Under the pieces are notes generated by a model. That model did no database searches, was not told the origin of the DNA, and saw nothing but the letters and a program-made list of their open reading frames with translations. 64,000 nucleotides of DNA. It comes from Aldrovandia affinis (lineage: Eukaryota > Chordata > Actinopteri > Notacanthiformes > Halosauridae). Shown piece after piece: positions 1 through 13,000 of this stretch. Position 1 is the first letter of the stretch; each line of letters starts with the position of its first letter. Location of the stretch: contig JAINUG010000023.1 of assembly GCA_029706075.1 (NCBI GenBank), positions 3,123,438 through 3,187,437 on the forward strand, read 5' to 3'. The position numbers and the translations under genes are program-made.

Positions 1-3000
1 GTATTGCGCATTATCTGCAGGCAGGTCCTTTCCATCAGAACAAGGCTTGTGTAAACTATGCAAAGAGTCATCGCTGGAGTAATACTTATTTTGGGAACTG
101 GTCACATGCTGACATAGCTCTAGGTCCGGCTTCAAAAGATGATGGGTACCATCGGGAATAATTTCATTGTCACTGTACAGCAAACGCGCGGTGTTTCCAT
201 CCTTGTTGTCTGAACATGTGCGGATACTCTGCTGGGGGGAGTCCTCAAAGGTCTCAGGACCCTGGTGTGGCACATCCTCTGAAGGTGTATTGTTACTGGC
301 TGAATTAGACATGGAGATCTCTGTGGGGCCATACTCAATATGAGGACTGGGTGAACTCTGGCAAGGTTGCAAATCCAACTTGGCTGAATCGATAGTGTTG
401 GGGACTAATGTAGACTCATTACACAAAGCATCCTCTGCAGTTACAGTGGCTGGTTCATGGTGACTGCACTGTGAGCCATCTCTAGATCCAAGAATCGATG
501 TATACTGAGGATCCGCTATGGACACAAGACTGCTGTTGTGACAAAGCCTGTGGTCACTGTGTGGGGGGCTCTGGCTGCTTTCTGTAGGTTTGCTTGGGCT
601 ATTAGCGTTGTGATTTCTGGGTAATGAGTCAGGAAATGGCTGTTCCTGAGGTAGACCGTTCTGTTTAGACATGGCACTGCTTTTTTCATTGGGCGTGTGA
701 GTGAAGTTAGTACATAGTTCATCATGACTGTGTGACCCCAAGACTTCTGTGGAAATTAATGTAGGTACGACACAGAGTGTAACGTCTGCAGAGGCTGTGC
801 CACTGTTGGAGTTGGGTTCATTCTTGCAGTTAGGATGGGGCTCATGACTATTTTCTAAAATATGGTCTGAGGTAGGATTGGTGCAGGAGAAGGGTTTCTC
901 CAGAGTGTACACTGATCGCCGTGTGCTTTTCTGCAATCTGCTGGGACAAGTTTCATTACCACTTTGCTGCAGGTACACTGCAGATACAACCTCCCTGTTT
1001 GAGCCAACAGGGTCAACCTGGGAGCAGCCGTTAAAACAGTAAGGTTCATGATCACATGGTAATTCATCCTGTGTCGGGGTGGGGCTTCTGCTGGTGATTT
1101 CCTCACTGTTTAAACTACTAGCATCAGACAGAGCTGTACGAGTTCCACTGTGGCTACTATTAAGATGGAGGCTGTGATCATAAGGCAGTTCATCTTGTGT
1201 AGGGGTAGGACTTCTGTTTTCAATGGTGCTTTTCTCTGAGTGACAAACTTTGCTTAAGTTATTCCTATCATACAGTGATGTGTGGATCTCACTGTTAACT
1301 GCATCACCTCCACCTAACATTGCTGTGGGCATCTCTTCTTGACCGGCACTCCTATCATGCATTTCATTAAAATCACACACTGCAGTATGCTCCTCTCCTT
1401 TAATTAAATCATTCCCATCATGCATTGCTGGGTGCTTATCATTCCCATCATGCACTGCTGTGCATTCTTCACCCTTACTGAAATCATTCCCATCGCGCAC
1501 TGCTGTGTATTCTTCATCTTTACTGAAATCATTCCCATCATGCACTGCTGTGTGCTCGCCTTTACTGGAATCATTCCCATCATGCACTGCTGAGTGCTCA
1601 TCATTCCCATCATGCACTGCTGTGTGTTCTTCACCCTTACTGAAATCATTCCCATCATGCACTGCTGTGTGCTCCACGCCTTTACTAGAATCATTCCCAT
1701 CATGCATTGCTGGGTGTTCATCATTCCCATCATGCACTGCTGTGCGTTCTTCACCTTTACTGAAATCATTCCCATCGCGCACTGCTGTGTGTTCATCTTT
1801 GCTGAAATCAGTCCCATCATGCACTGCTGTGTGCTCCTCATCACTCACATCTTGCAATGTTGTGTGTTTCTCGTCTTTACTGGAATCATTCCCATCATAC
1901 GTTGTGTGTTTCTCGTCTTTACTGGAATCATTCCCATCACGCACTGCTGTGCATTCTTCATCTTTGCTGAAATCAGTCCCATCATGCACTGCTGTGTGCT
2001 CCTCATCACTCACATCTTGCAATGTTGTGTGTTTCTCGTCTTTACTGGAATCATTCCCATCACGCACTGTCATGTGCTCCTCATCTTTACTGAAATCATT
2101 CCCATCAGGCACTGTGTGCTCGCCTTTACTGGAATCATTCCCATCATGCATTGCTGAGTGCTCATCATTCCCATCATGCACTGCTGTGCGTTCTTCACCC
2201 TTACTGAAATCATTCCCATCATGCACTGCTGTGTGCTCCTCAACTTTACTGGAATCATTCCCATCATACGTTGTGCGTTTCTCATCTTTACTGGAATCAT
2301 TCCCATCACGCACTGCTGTGCATTCTTCATCTTTGCTGAAATCAGTCCCATCATGCACTGCTGTGTGCTCCTCATCACTCACATCTTGCAATGTTGTGTG
2401 TTTCTCGTCTTTACTGGAATCGTACCCATCATGCACTGCTGTGTGTTCCTCCACTTTACTGGAATCATTCCCATCATGCACTGCTGTATGCTCCTCATCA
2501 CTCACATCTTGCAATGTTGTGTGCTCCTCATCTTTACTGAAATCATTCTCAGAATGCAATGTGTCTTCCTCATCTTTTCTCAAATAATTCCATTCTGTAC
2601 TTTCCTCAACTTTACTGTAATCATTCCCATCATGCACTGGTGTGCACTCCTTGCCATTACTGACATCTTGCAATGTCATGTGCTCCTCATCTTTACTGAA
2701 ATCATTCCCATCATGCACTGCAGTATGCTCCACTCCTTTACTGGAATCATTCCCATCATGCACTGCTGTATGCTCCTCATCACTCACATCTTGCAATGTC
2801 ATGTGCTCCTCATCTTTACTGAAATTATTCCCATGATGCACTGCTATGTGCCCCACACCATTACTGGAATCATTCCCATCATGCACTGCTGTCTGCTCCT
2901 CATCACTCACATCTTGCAATGTCATGTGCTCCTCATCTTTACTGAAATTATTCCCATCATGCACTGCTGTGTGCCCCACACCTTTACTGGAATAATTCCC

Positions 3001-4083
3001 ATCATGCACTGCTGTATGCTCCTCATCACTCACATCTTGCAATGTTGTGTGCTCCTCATCTTTACTGAAATCATTCTCAGAATGCAATGTGTCTTCCTCA
3101 TCTTTTCTCAAATAATTCCATTCTGTACTTTCCTCAACTTTACTGTAATCATTCCCATCATGCACTGGTGTGCACTCCTTGCCATTACTGACATCTTGCA
3201 ATGTCATGTGCTCCTCATCTTTACTGAAATCATTCCCATCATGCACTGCAGTATGCTCCACTCCTTTAATTAAATCATTTCCATCATGCATTGCTGGGTG
3301 CTCATCATTCCCATCATGCACTGCTGTGCATTCTTCATCTTTACTGAAATCATTCCCATCACGCACTGCTGTGTGCTCAACTTTACTGAAATCATTCCCG
3401 TCATGCACTGCTGTGTGCTCCTCATCACTCACATTTTGCAATGTTGTGTGTTCCTCATCTTTACTGAAATCATTCTCAGAATGCAATGTGTCTTCCTCAT
3501 CTTTTCTCAAATAATTCCATTCTGTACTTTCCTCAACTTTACTGTAATCATTCCCATCATGCACTGGTGTGCACTCCTTGCCATTACTGACATCTTTTCC
3601 ATCAAAAGTTCCGTGCTCCTTGTCTTTACTGAGATCTTTCCCATCATGCACTCCTTTGTCAATTATACCTTTGATGGAATCATCGTGAGTGGCAGCTACT
3701 GGTTGAAGTGATTCAGTTGCTCTGTGGCTAATGTTGGTAAACCTACATGGATGTATATAGGGAGTCCTCCCTTTTCTCCTGCAGGTTCTCTGGTCTCTTT
3801 CTCTGTCAATTAACTGCAAAGCACCTTTAAAAAGGATGTTCCCATCCTTGACAAGCGTAGCACCTCTGTGTGTTTCATTAAATACTTTCTCTTTGCTTAC
3901 GAACACATTTGCAGTATGCTCACACAACTGAATGTAAGCAGCATTGTTTTTCAGGGGATTGCCTGTGCCTGGGCCCCCAGAATCACAGCTGTCATCAACG
4001 TCATCTTCATGGCAACTACTACTGCAGTCATCTCCCTGTTCACTGGCTTCATCTGATATGTTGTCAACAATTGCTCTGTGATC
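1..4083 (-). CDS. tasor2: tasor2 exon 15, giant exon with acidic repeat array (partial)
   Basis: Starts at CTCCAG|GAT, encoding [20 protein letters not shown], and stays open for 1,361 codons to the window edge. About residues 130-900 of the exon are built from a roughly 15-residue unit (type [15 protein letters not shown]) with variants. The flanks are unique, polar and serine/proline-rich, likely disordered. The frame was chosen because it joins exon 14 in phase 0 and stays open through unique sequence on both sides of the array; other frames are open only within the array. The stop codon lies outside the window. Confidence 0.88.
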
Positions 4084-7000
4084 CTGGAGAAGAAGAAATT
4101 GTTTCAAAACATAATTTGTGCACAACAAAAACGGTTCTCCATAAAAAAGGCTAAAGCAAAACACAAAGAGAAAATTAGTTCTTACCTTGTGAATGAACTG
4201 AGAATATGTGTAGGGGTAGGGGGTGTATCGTCTGGGGGTAGGTTTGTGTACAGGGGTCACAGAAGTTTTGGCAGGATTTTTCTGGGTGCTCTTATGAGGA
4301 CAAGCCTCTCTGTTCTCTGAAACAACGCTCAGGTCCAAAGCCTCAGAACGTTTTGGAGACAGGTCCAATACCCTGGAGCAAGGAAGGAAGGGCTCTGCTG
4401 CTTTCTTGCTCTCCTCCCTCAGGTCCAAAACCTCCGGTTCCAGAGAAGGCAGAGGAGGAGCAGGCAAAGAAAAAGTGGTGCAGGTGTGCTCCTCGGAGGG
4501 ATGCCCCAGAGCATCAGAACCGGGTGAGCCGGCAGATGCAGCCCCCCTAACCTGCGAATCCCCCTGGGCCTCCTTGGCAGGAGGGCGGACCAGCAGAACA
4601 GGTCCATTTGGATCGATCGGGAAGAACCTGGTGGTGGACCTGCTGTAAAACAGGCCGATCCACATGTGTAGGATGAGGTGGGCCTGTTCAAAGGTCTCCT
4701 CAATGGTGAAATCCCACCGTCTGCCCAGGAACCCAATGTGGCAGGGGATGGGACAACAGAAAGGAGCACATTATTATACCGCCACACAGAACAGCACTGC
4801 TTGGAATGAGTGTACACAATGATAAAGGAAACTGTCAAGGCAAGGCATAATTTTCAAAGAGTCTTTTGAAGAATATCATCAACAAGTGTCCTTCACTTCT
4901 CCTGATATGCTTTGTGAAGTTTGCTGCAAGCCAAGACTAACCCTAGAATATTTTTTTTGCAGAGGACATAATCAGTCAAATTGATACTTAGTTGGTACTT
5001 TTGAAAGCACTGCTTAGCCAGTGCTCTCCCTGAAGGTAAAATACATGCCAATTCCAGCTCAGTAGAAACCACTCAGTCATACAGCACATAACACCCATCT
5101 TCATAACCTACTAATCTTAAACATATGCAACCAAACTTCATGACCTACTCATCTTCAACATAACAAATATAACAGTGGTGTTATGGGCCTTCTTAAAGAA
5201 CACCACACCTTGTTTTGATTTGAGCTTTGGGAGAGGGAGTGCATATTGCCATGGTTTGATATGAAGCAGAGAGTGTGTTACCATGAAGGATATTGTACAT
5301 TACCATAGAGAAAATTGTAACTGACAGTGAGTTTTTAGGAGAGAGTATGTTGTTTTGAAGGACAGCCTACGTACCCGTGCAAGGCCCTCAGCACACTTTT
5401 ATCCAAAGGGTCACTGGTGTACTTGCTGTCGTGATCAAACTCATACTTGTCTTTCCACAGCCTCGTTACATGGATTGTTTCGCCAACTTGGACAACATGC
5501 CTGGTGCAGCTGGAACCCCACTCGTGCCCTTCTGTGGCTGGGTGCCATGCAGGCAAGTCGCAGGGTGATGGTTGGTTTGTCATTTCCTGTTTGCTTCCCT
5601 TCTCCTGACACACGGGGGTGACCCCGTTTTTGTCAGTGTGCTGCAGCGGCTCCCGTTGGCTGGACGGGGAGGTTTCAACGACGTTCTGGAGAGAAAGCTG
5701 GTGGGGCCCACCTGTCAAACCCAACAGCATACAGGAGGGGGGCAGTGAGTAAGAGTGCTCTTTGGAGATGACCAAAATAACCTCCCCGCTCACCACCAGG
5801 CCCTTGGACGTAGGGGACCTGAGGGGGAGCTTGCGCTTGACCAGACGTTTTCGCTCCTTTACTGAGGCATTCGCTTTGAGGCTGAAACTTTGTGCGCTAA
5901 GGGCCAAATCAGCCAGCAGGGTGAGAGCGTCGGCGGGCTGGCAGGCACCGGTAGGACCCGACTCTGAGACGCGGCTCACCCCACCTGGGCCCACTTGGTG
6001 CCCGTCGGGCGTCAGTCCCTGGGACTGAAGCTGGCCTATCGTTTCACTGTCATGTGAAAATGGAGTGTCGCTATTCAACCATCCTGTGAGATAAAGAAAG
6101 AAGAAGAAAAAAAAAATAGGAAAGAGGAAGACAGAGAAAAACCATGTGAAAACAGACAACAAGTAAAGCAGCGCAATGCAGTTGAACTAATGAACTTTGA
6201 ATTACTTGAGAATGAAAAATAGGCATGCAGCATTGCTTTAGGATTTGGCATTCTGGTTTTGAGGCTACAAGACTGGTGTTTTTGGTGTAGCCAAAAACCA
6301 ATGGACTAAGTTGACTAAGTCTAAGTCATTAGAAATCCCTAGATTTGGGCCATTTTCACATAGCATTTTCATTCATGAAGATGTCTTATGCCAGGGAGTG
6401 CACAAAAATTCCAAACAAAAATCAAGGATTTTTTCTCAATCAAAGGACTCTTTTTTTCTATTTTCTCTTTCTGCTTCCCCCCCATTTTCTCCCAATTTAG
6501 TAGCCAATTATACCCTCTTTTTAATGTCAATTATCCCCTCCCTCATATTGAGAGCTCGCTGCCGTAGTCCTGAAACCGGTAGTGACATGCGGCGGAGGAC
6601 CGCCTTTTCCAAGCCGGAACCCGCCAAGCCATCCCCGTACTGACCCGGTATGCACACAAGGCCACTGCTATACGCAGCAAGCTCGTATCGGCTTCCCTCC
6701 CCCTTCCCTGGGGCAGACAGCCAATTGTTACCCCCTAGTGGCACTCCCGGCCAGAGCTGAAACTCGCACCACCTAGAATTAAACCCTGGTCGCAGTGGGC
6801 AGTGTCGGACGTTCTACCGTTACACCATCCGGGAGGCCAAATGACTCATTTTAACATGGTTTCAAATAATGAGATTTGAAACACTGAGACATGATACAAA
6901 ATGAGAGAAAAATTAAAGCTAAACTGTCAGACAAGCAAGGATATCAATGTCACTTTTGAATGGGGTGAGGAGCACATTATGGCATTAGAAACCTTCCTGA

Positions 7001-10000
7001 ATTGAGGGTATAGTGTGCAATAGCAAGAGCAGATAAAAGCTACTGAAGCCGGTCCAAAACGAGACCTTTTGACAACACGCGATTCAGAAGCAACAACAAA
7101 GAATAATAGACAAAAGACAAAAAAGAACATGGACAGGAATCCATTTGAAACAGATGCATACCTCAACTCTGTCCTCTTTTGCTTACATCACACTGGTGAG
7201 CAATGGCCATTCATGTTCACTGTGTACATTGACTTTGAGTTTAAAACCCCCCCCCAAAAACCCTCTGTCCGTAAATACATACCGTTCTCTTTTGTGCCCT
7301 CAGTTATCCTGCTCCTCAGTTGTTTTTTGAAAGGCTTGAGCTTCGCCTGTTCCACCACAGTGGAGGTTGGAGCTTGGCTTTTCAGCAGCTGGATCAAATG
7401 GTCGGGATGCAGGGAGGACTTATTGAGATCCAACCTCCTCGGTGAGTTTTTCCTCAGCCGTGTTCTCCCCCATTCAGAATTTCCACAGCTGATGTCAACG
7501 GTCCGCAGCTCGTTTGCTGTGCTACTGTCGCTCTTACTTTTCTTCTGCAGAGGTTCACCATTACCCAAGTCAGCTACAAACATGGCTAGCCTCTGACTGT
7601 CTGGACTTGCAATTTTTCTCATTTTTAGAGTTTGATAAATTGTTCTCAATTTCTTGATAGATATTAAGGCTTTTGACTTCTGTGTTTCCCCCAAACAGAT
7701 TGCATCAGGAGGTATTTTAGATGCAATGTCTTTTATTTGGTCACGCTTTACAGGAGGAAAGACCACTGTGCCTGCTGGAATCCCTAAGGAGACTCCTGTC
7801 TCCTGTATGTCAGCTGTGTCTTTGGGCATAGCCAGTAAGTCAGCTGTCTCTTTGGGCACAGCCGGTAGGTCAGCTGTCTCTTTGGGCACAGCCGGTAAGT
7901 CAGCTGTCTCTATGGGCGGGGCCTGTATGTCAGCTGTCTCTATGGGCGGGGCCTGTATGTCAGCTGTCTCTATGGGCGGGGCCGGTAGGTCAGCTGTCTC
8001 TATGGGCGGGGCCTGTCGGTCAGCTGTCTCTATGGGCGGGGCCTGTTGGTCAGCTGTCTCTATGGGCGGGGCCTGTCGGTCAGCTGTCTCTATGGGCGGG
8101 GCCTGTCGGTCAGCTGTCTCTATGGGCGGGGCCTGTCGGTCAGCTGTATCCATGGGCGGGCCCTGTCGGTCAGCTGTATCCATGGGCGGGGCCTGTATGT
8201 CAGTTGTCTCTATAGGCCGGGAAGGAACTCCTGCAGGCTCAGCTACCTTTTCCTCAGCACATTTACTATTCAGAGCTCTGCTCATCTCTGTCAATGATGC
8301 AAGCTCCTTGGGGAGGATTTCAGTGCCGTGGGGGACGAAAACCCTGCCACAGTCCGTGATGATGGTTTTCAGGCCATATCCAAAGCCCTTCTTTTTAGGA
8401 GGGTGTAGCTTTGCAATGTCTCGGTGATCCACACTCTGGGCATCTCTCCCCAGGCCCTTATGATCAGCAAAGTGTGAAACCTTCTTCCTCTTTCTGCCCC
8501 GTCTGCTACCACGCCTCCTTGAAGTGGGAGGTTTGACCCCTGCTGTTAGTGAAATCTCCCCTCCTGCAAGATGGCCGATCTCAAACAGTAAATCACCCAT
8601 CTTATCGCTGGACTCTGCAATAATAGCGTTGTAGGCAGACTTCTCTGAACCAGACTCTGTGATATGTTCGGCCATGGGGCCTGATGCAAAAACTCCTCCA
8701 CTTCCAGTGATGTGATCTGTAGGCAGGTCACCTGACATGGGTGTGGTCGGAGACACCATCACCTCCATGGGAGGCTTGGCACAGGTCAGCGCTACTGTGT
8801 CAGGTGTCCCAAAATCCTCTGGGACTGAAGACTGGGACACCTCGGCAGTCGTCGCTGCCTCGTTCTCTCCCGCCTGTTGCTGACTGGTTACACCCTCTGC
8901 CCCTCCGTCCAGTCCAGTTTCCCCCTCCACACCTGCCCTGTCACCATAGAAACTTGCAGGAGTTGATGGAAATGCCTCAGGGGACGAGAGACAATAGTAG
9001 ACATCGTCGTCTGCATCATTGCCTTGCTCCTCTTGCCCAACCGCCAGCAGTTCTATGACCCTGGCTACAGGCAGGATGTAGGCCTCTGGCTGGCCCAGGT
9101 ATGCCTGCAGGCGCTGCAAGGCCACCTCCCTGCACTTGGGGACACTATAGAGGTGGTTTAGCATCTCGGGTATGTCATACTGGTCTGGAAACCCAGATGG
9201 GCTGTCTGGCATTCCTGGCTGGATTAGGGCAGCATAACTTTGCAGGCGCTGTTCCATCCGATCGCAGAGCGCCCCCTGCTGGTTGGGAGGACACTTCCCT
9301 GCCTCAGTCTCGGCATAGTTCAGCCCTGGTAGGACCTGCAGCACATCCGGCGAGAGGGAGGACTTGGATCTCAGCATCTTAGTTTCTACACACAGAAAAT
9401 AAGCAAATTCACCACCAGTGGAAAAACACACACCTTAATGGAAAACAATAGGAAGCCTTCAAAAGGCATACATTTATCTTACTATGTTACAAGTAAGTAA
9501 AAAAAAATCATCAATGAACACAAATAAAATGTTTTCACCAGGGCACAACATTAAGACACAAAATACTATTTTCTTTTCATGCAAACCAGTTTGAAACAAT
9601 ATTAGATATTTTAACAAATTGCAACATCATTTACATTACATTTTTAACATTTAACAAAATTAACATTTAATCATGAACATGAACACCACCTAAACCAGAA
9701 CCACCGCCTAAACCAAATCTGCAAGGATTCGGACAAGGATCAGACAGTCAATAAAACCAGTACACTTCTGCAATACATTTTTTTTCCTTTTTCAGTCATA
9801 ATTTTCACCATCACAACCCTCAACACCCACAGTATCAAGGACCCAAACAAAAGGCACACAGTATTCTCCATCCTGCAACAGCTCCCCTTCAAATGTTATT
9901 TCAGGTGAGTGGAATCACTTTCCGCTACAGGGAAGTCAGTCTGAGGGAGGGATGGAAAATGGGGGACTCCTTCTGGTCTGGGTCTAACATAGCCAAAGCA

Positions 10001-13000
10001 GAATAACATCGTCTGGGGCCTCGGATAGTGTAGTGGTCTAACGCACTCGCTTTGTGAGTGCAAGCTGCTTATTACAGCCGTGGTGTGACTGTCCGCTCCA
10101 GGGGGAGGGGGGGAGGGTGAGCCAGCACAAGCTCTCTGAGAAGCGCAAAGGGTGGCTTCAGAAAGTAGGTGCGTGAGTTCCGTCTTGGAGGAGGCGGATC
10201 ATCACCACCCTCGGGAATTAGCTTACCCCATAGAAACTAATCTAAATAAATAGAGGGTATAATTGGCCACTAAATTGGGATAAAAATGGAAAAAAGTAAG
10301 TTTTTTTATTTTTTTAAACGTACAAAAAACAAACATAACACGTCTGACATAATAGAGAGTGGGAAAATCCTCGTCACCAACATCGACGTCGGGGGTTCCC
10401 CACTCAGGGTGGTCAATGTGTACAGCCCTACCAACATGGCCGAGAGGGGTTTCCCTTTTCAACAACGAACAGGTGCTACAAAGGTTTATATTTCAGAAAA
10501 ATCTCTCAAATACAAAGAAGAACAGTGCAAAGAGAATTCATGGTTTAGTGTTTCACTGTTCTACTTCATGGGTGGCTACATTGGCTCAGTACAATGGTAA
10601 TTAGTATTTTATATACACTCAGTGGCCACTTTATTAGGTACACCTTTCTGGTACTGGGTAGGACCCCCCTTTGCCCCCAGAACAGCCTGAATTCTTTGTG
10701 GAATGGATTCAACAAGGTGCTGGAAACATTCCTCAGAGATTCTAGTCCATGTTGACATGATAGCATTATGCAGTTGCTGCAGATTTGTCGGCTGCACATT
10801 CATGTTGTGAATCTCCCGTTCCACCACATCCCAAAGGTGCTCTATTGGACTGGAGATCTGGTGACTGTGGAGGCCATTAGAGTACACTGAACTCATTGTC
10901 ATGTTCGTGGAACCAACTTGAGATGACGTGTGCTTTGTGACATGGCGCATCATCTTGCTGGAAGTAGCCATTAGAAGATGGGTAGACTGGCACATGGTCA
11001 GCAACAAGGCTCAGGTAGGCTGTGGCATTTAAACAATGCTCAATTGGTATTAAGGGGCCTAAGGTGTGCCAAGAAAACATTCCCCACACCATTACACCAC
11101 CACCACCACCAGCCTGAACCGTTGACACAAGGCAGGATGGATGCATGGATTCATGTTGTTTACGCCAAATTCTGACCCTACTATCTGCATGTCGCAGCAG
11201 AAATCGAGATTCGTCAGAGCAGGCAACGTGTTTCCAATCTTCAACTGTCCAGTTTTGGTGAGCCTGTGCCACTGTAGCCTCACTTTCCTGTTCCTAGCTG
11301 ACAGTAGTGGAACCCGGTGTGTCTTCTGCTGCTGTAGCCCATCCACATCAAGGTTCGACGTGTTGTGCGTTCAGAGATGCTCTTCTGCATACCATTGTTG
11401 TAACGCGTGGTTCTTTGAGTTACTGTCGCCTTCCTGTCAGCTTGAACCAGTCTGGCCATTCTCCTCTGACCTCTCTCATTAACAAGACGTTTTCGCTCAC
11501 AGAACTGCCGCTCACTGGATGCTTTTTGTTTTCCGCACCATTCTCTGTAAACTCTAGAGATTGTTGTGCGTGAAAATCCCATGATAGTTTGAGACACTCA
11601 CACCACTCCGTCTGGCACCAACAATCATCCCATGGCCAAAGTCACTTAAATCACATTTCTTCCCCATTTTTGGTCTGATCAACAACTGAACCTCTTGACC
11701 ATGTCTGCATTCTTTCATGCACTGAGATGCTGCCACATGTTTGGCTGATAAGAAAATTGCATTAACAAGCAGGTGTACCTAATAAAGTGGCCACAGTGTA
11801 AACCTCTTCAGACTCCACTACCACTGAACACTGTCCTGATCCAGTCAAAAAAAAAACCCCACTAACCTTTTCTTTCCCAGTGTTACAGGTATGATACTGA
11901 ACAGTCCCTGCAATGATGTCTATTGCTGTATTACTGCACTGATCTTGTACGCTAACTATGATTGTTCTTACCTTGTATTAATGCACATCTTGTAAGTCGC
12001 TCTGGATAAGAGCGTCTGCTAAATGCTTAAAATGTAATGTAAAAATGTAATGTAAAATGTGTATATATGTATATATAGTATATACAGTACTTATATCCCA
12101 ATATATTACATTACTTATATCCCAATAATAATATTATATTACTTACATCCCAATACCTGATTTGTTTAAAAATCTGGAAAAAAAATGTACAAGATATTTC
12201 TTGCATTTTATTTCATAAGATGATATTTGCTTACCTTTCTGCAAGGCTCTTGAGTCAGGAAACACGAACATTGCCAGCAGAGTCTCCCTCACTTCTGACA
12301 GAGGGTCTAAGAACACAGTCCACACACACTACATTACTGTCTGCGCAGGAACAGTCCCATGTTCACTTCAAACGCAAACAATCTAACATTTTACACCTTA
12401 AACCAGTGATGGGGCAGTGAGGCTCCATGAAACCCAAAGTGGGAGAATAATGCATTATAGTACTGTATCATTTAGTTGGTGCTAGCTGCCTAACATACTA
12501 AAATATAATGCATAAAATTGAACAACGATTGCAACCAAAAAGACTAGTAGTCTATAATATTAGATAAGCTAAGGTGCAATGCCTTGGTGAAGGCAAATTA
12601 AAGCCACATGGCATGGACAGTAGTCTCTGCAATTACAGTTTATCCTGACGGATATGCTGGATCAATAACGGCTTTTTTTTTTAAACCTCCCAGTACGGGT
12701 GCCTTTAAGTTTGTGGAGGTGCTCATGGAGTAACACAAACTCAATGAAATTGTTTTACAGGACTGTTCAGGGACTGCATACGATTGAAACTATTATTCTG
12801 TTCGTGTTACTGTGCTGTACTGTACTGTACATGAAATGCTCTCGCATGCAGACAAAAAATGTGTTGAAAAATTCTGAAACCCATCTAGTTCATTTTAATA
12901 TATACTGTGAGAACACCTGTATCAAATGTATGGAATTTATGAAGGGGCAGCATTAAAACACAAACAAAAAAACCCCTGTCATTTCTTACCTTCATACATT

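Noticed and set aside
1404..2378. Minus-strand MMGMI-repeat frames
   Set aside because: Another frame of the same minisatellite; it does not extend into unique sequence, unlike the acidic frame.
1460..3711. Long plus-strand open frames (up to 375 codons) across the left region
   Set aside because: They lie antisense to the tasor2 exon 15 minisatellite, are pure repeats of the 45-bp unit, and end at the array edges; the minus-strand frame alone continues through unique sequence and joins exon 14 in phase.
7654..8427. Plus-strand 257-codon frame with SAVSMGGAC repeats
   Set aside because: Antisense shadow of the 30-bp coding array in tasor2 exon 12.
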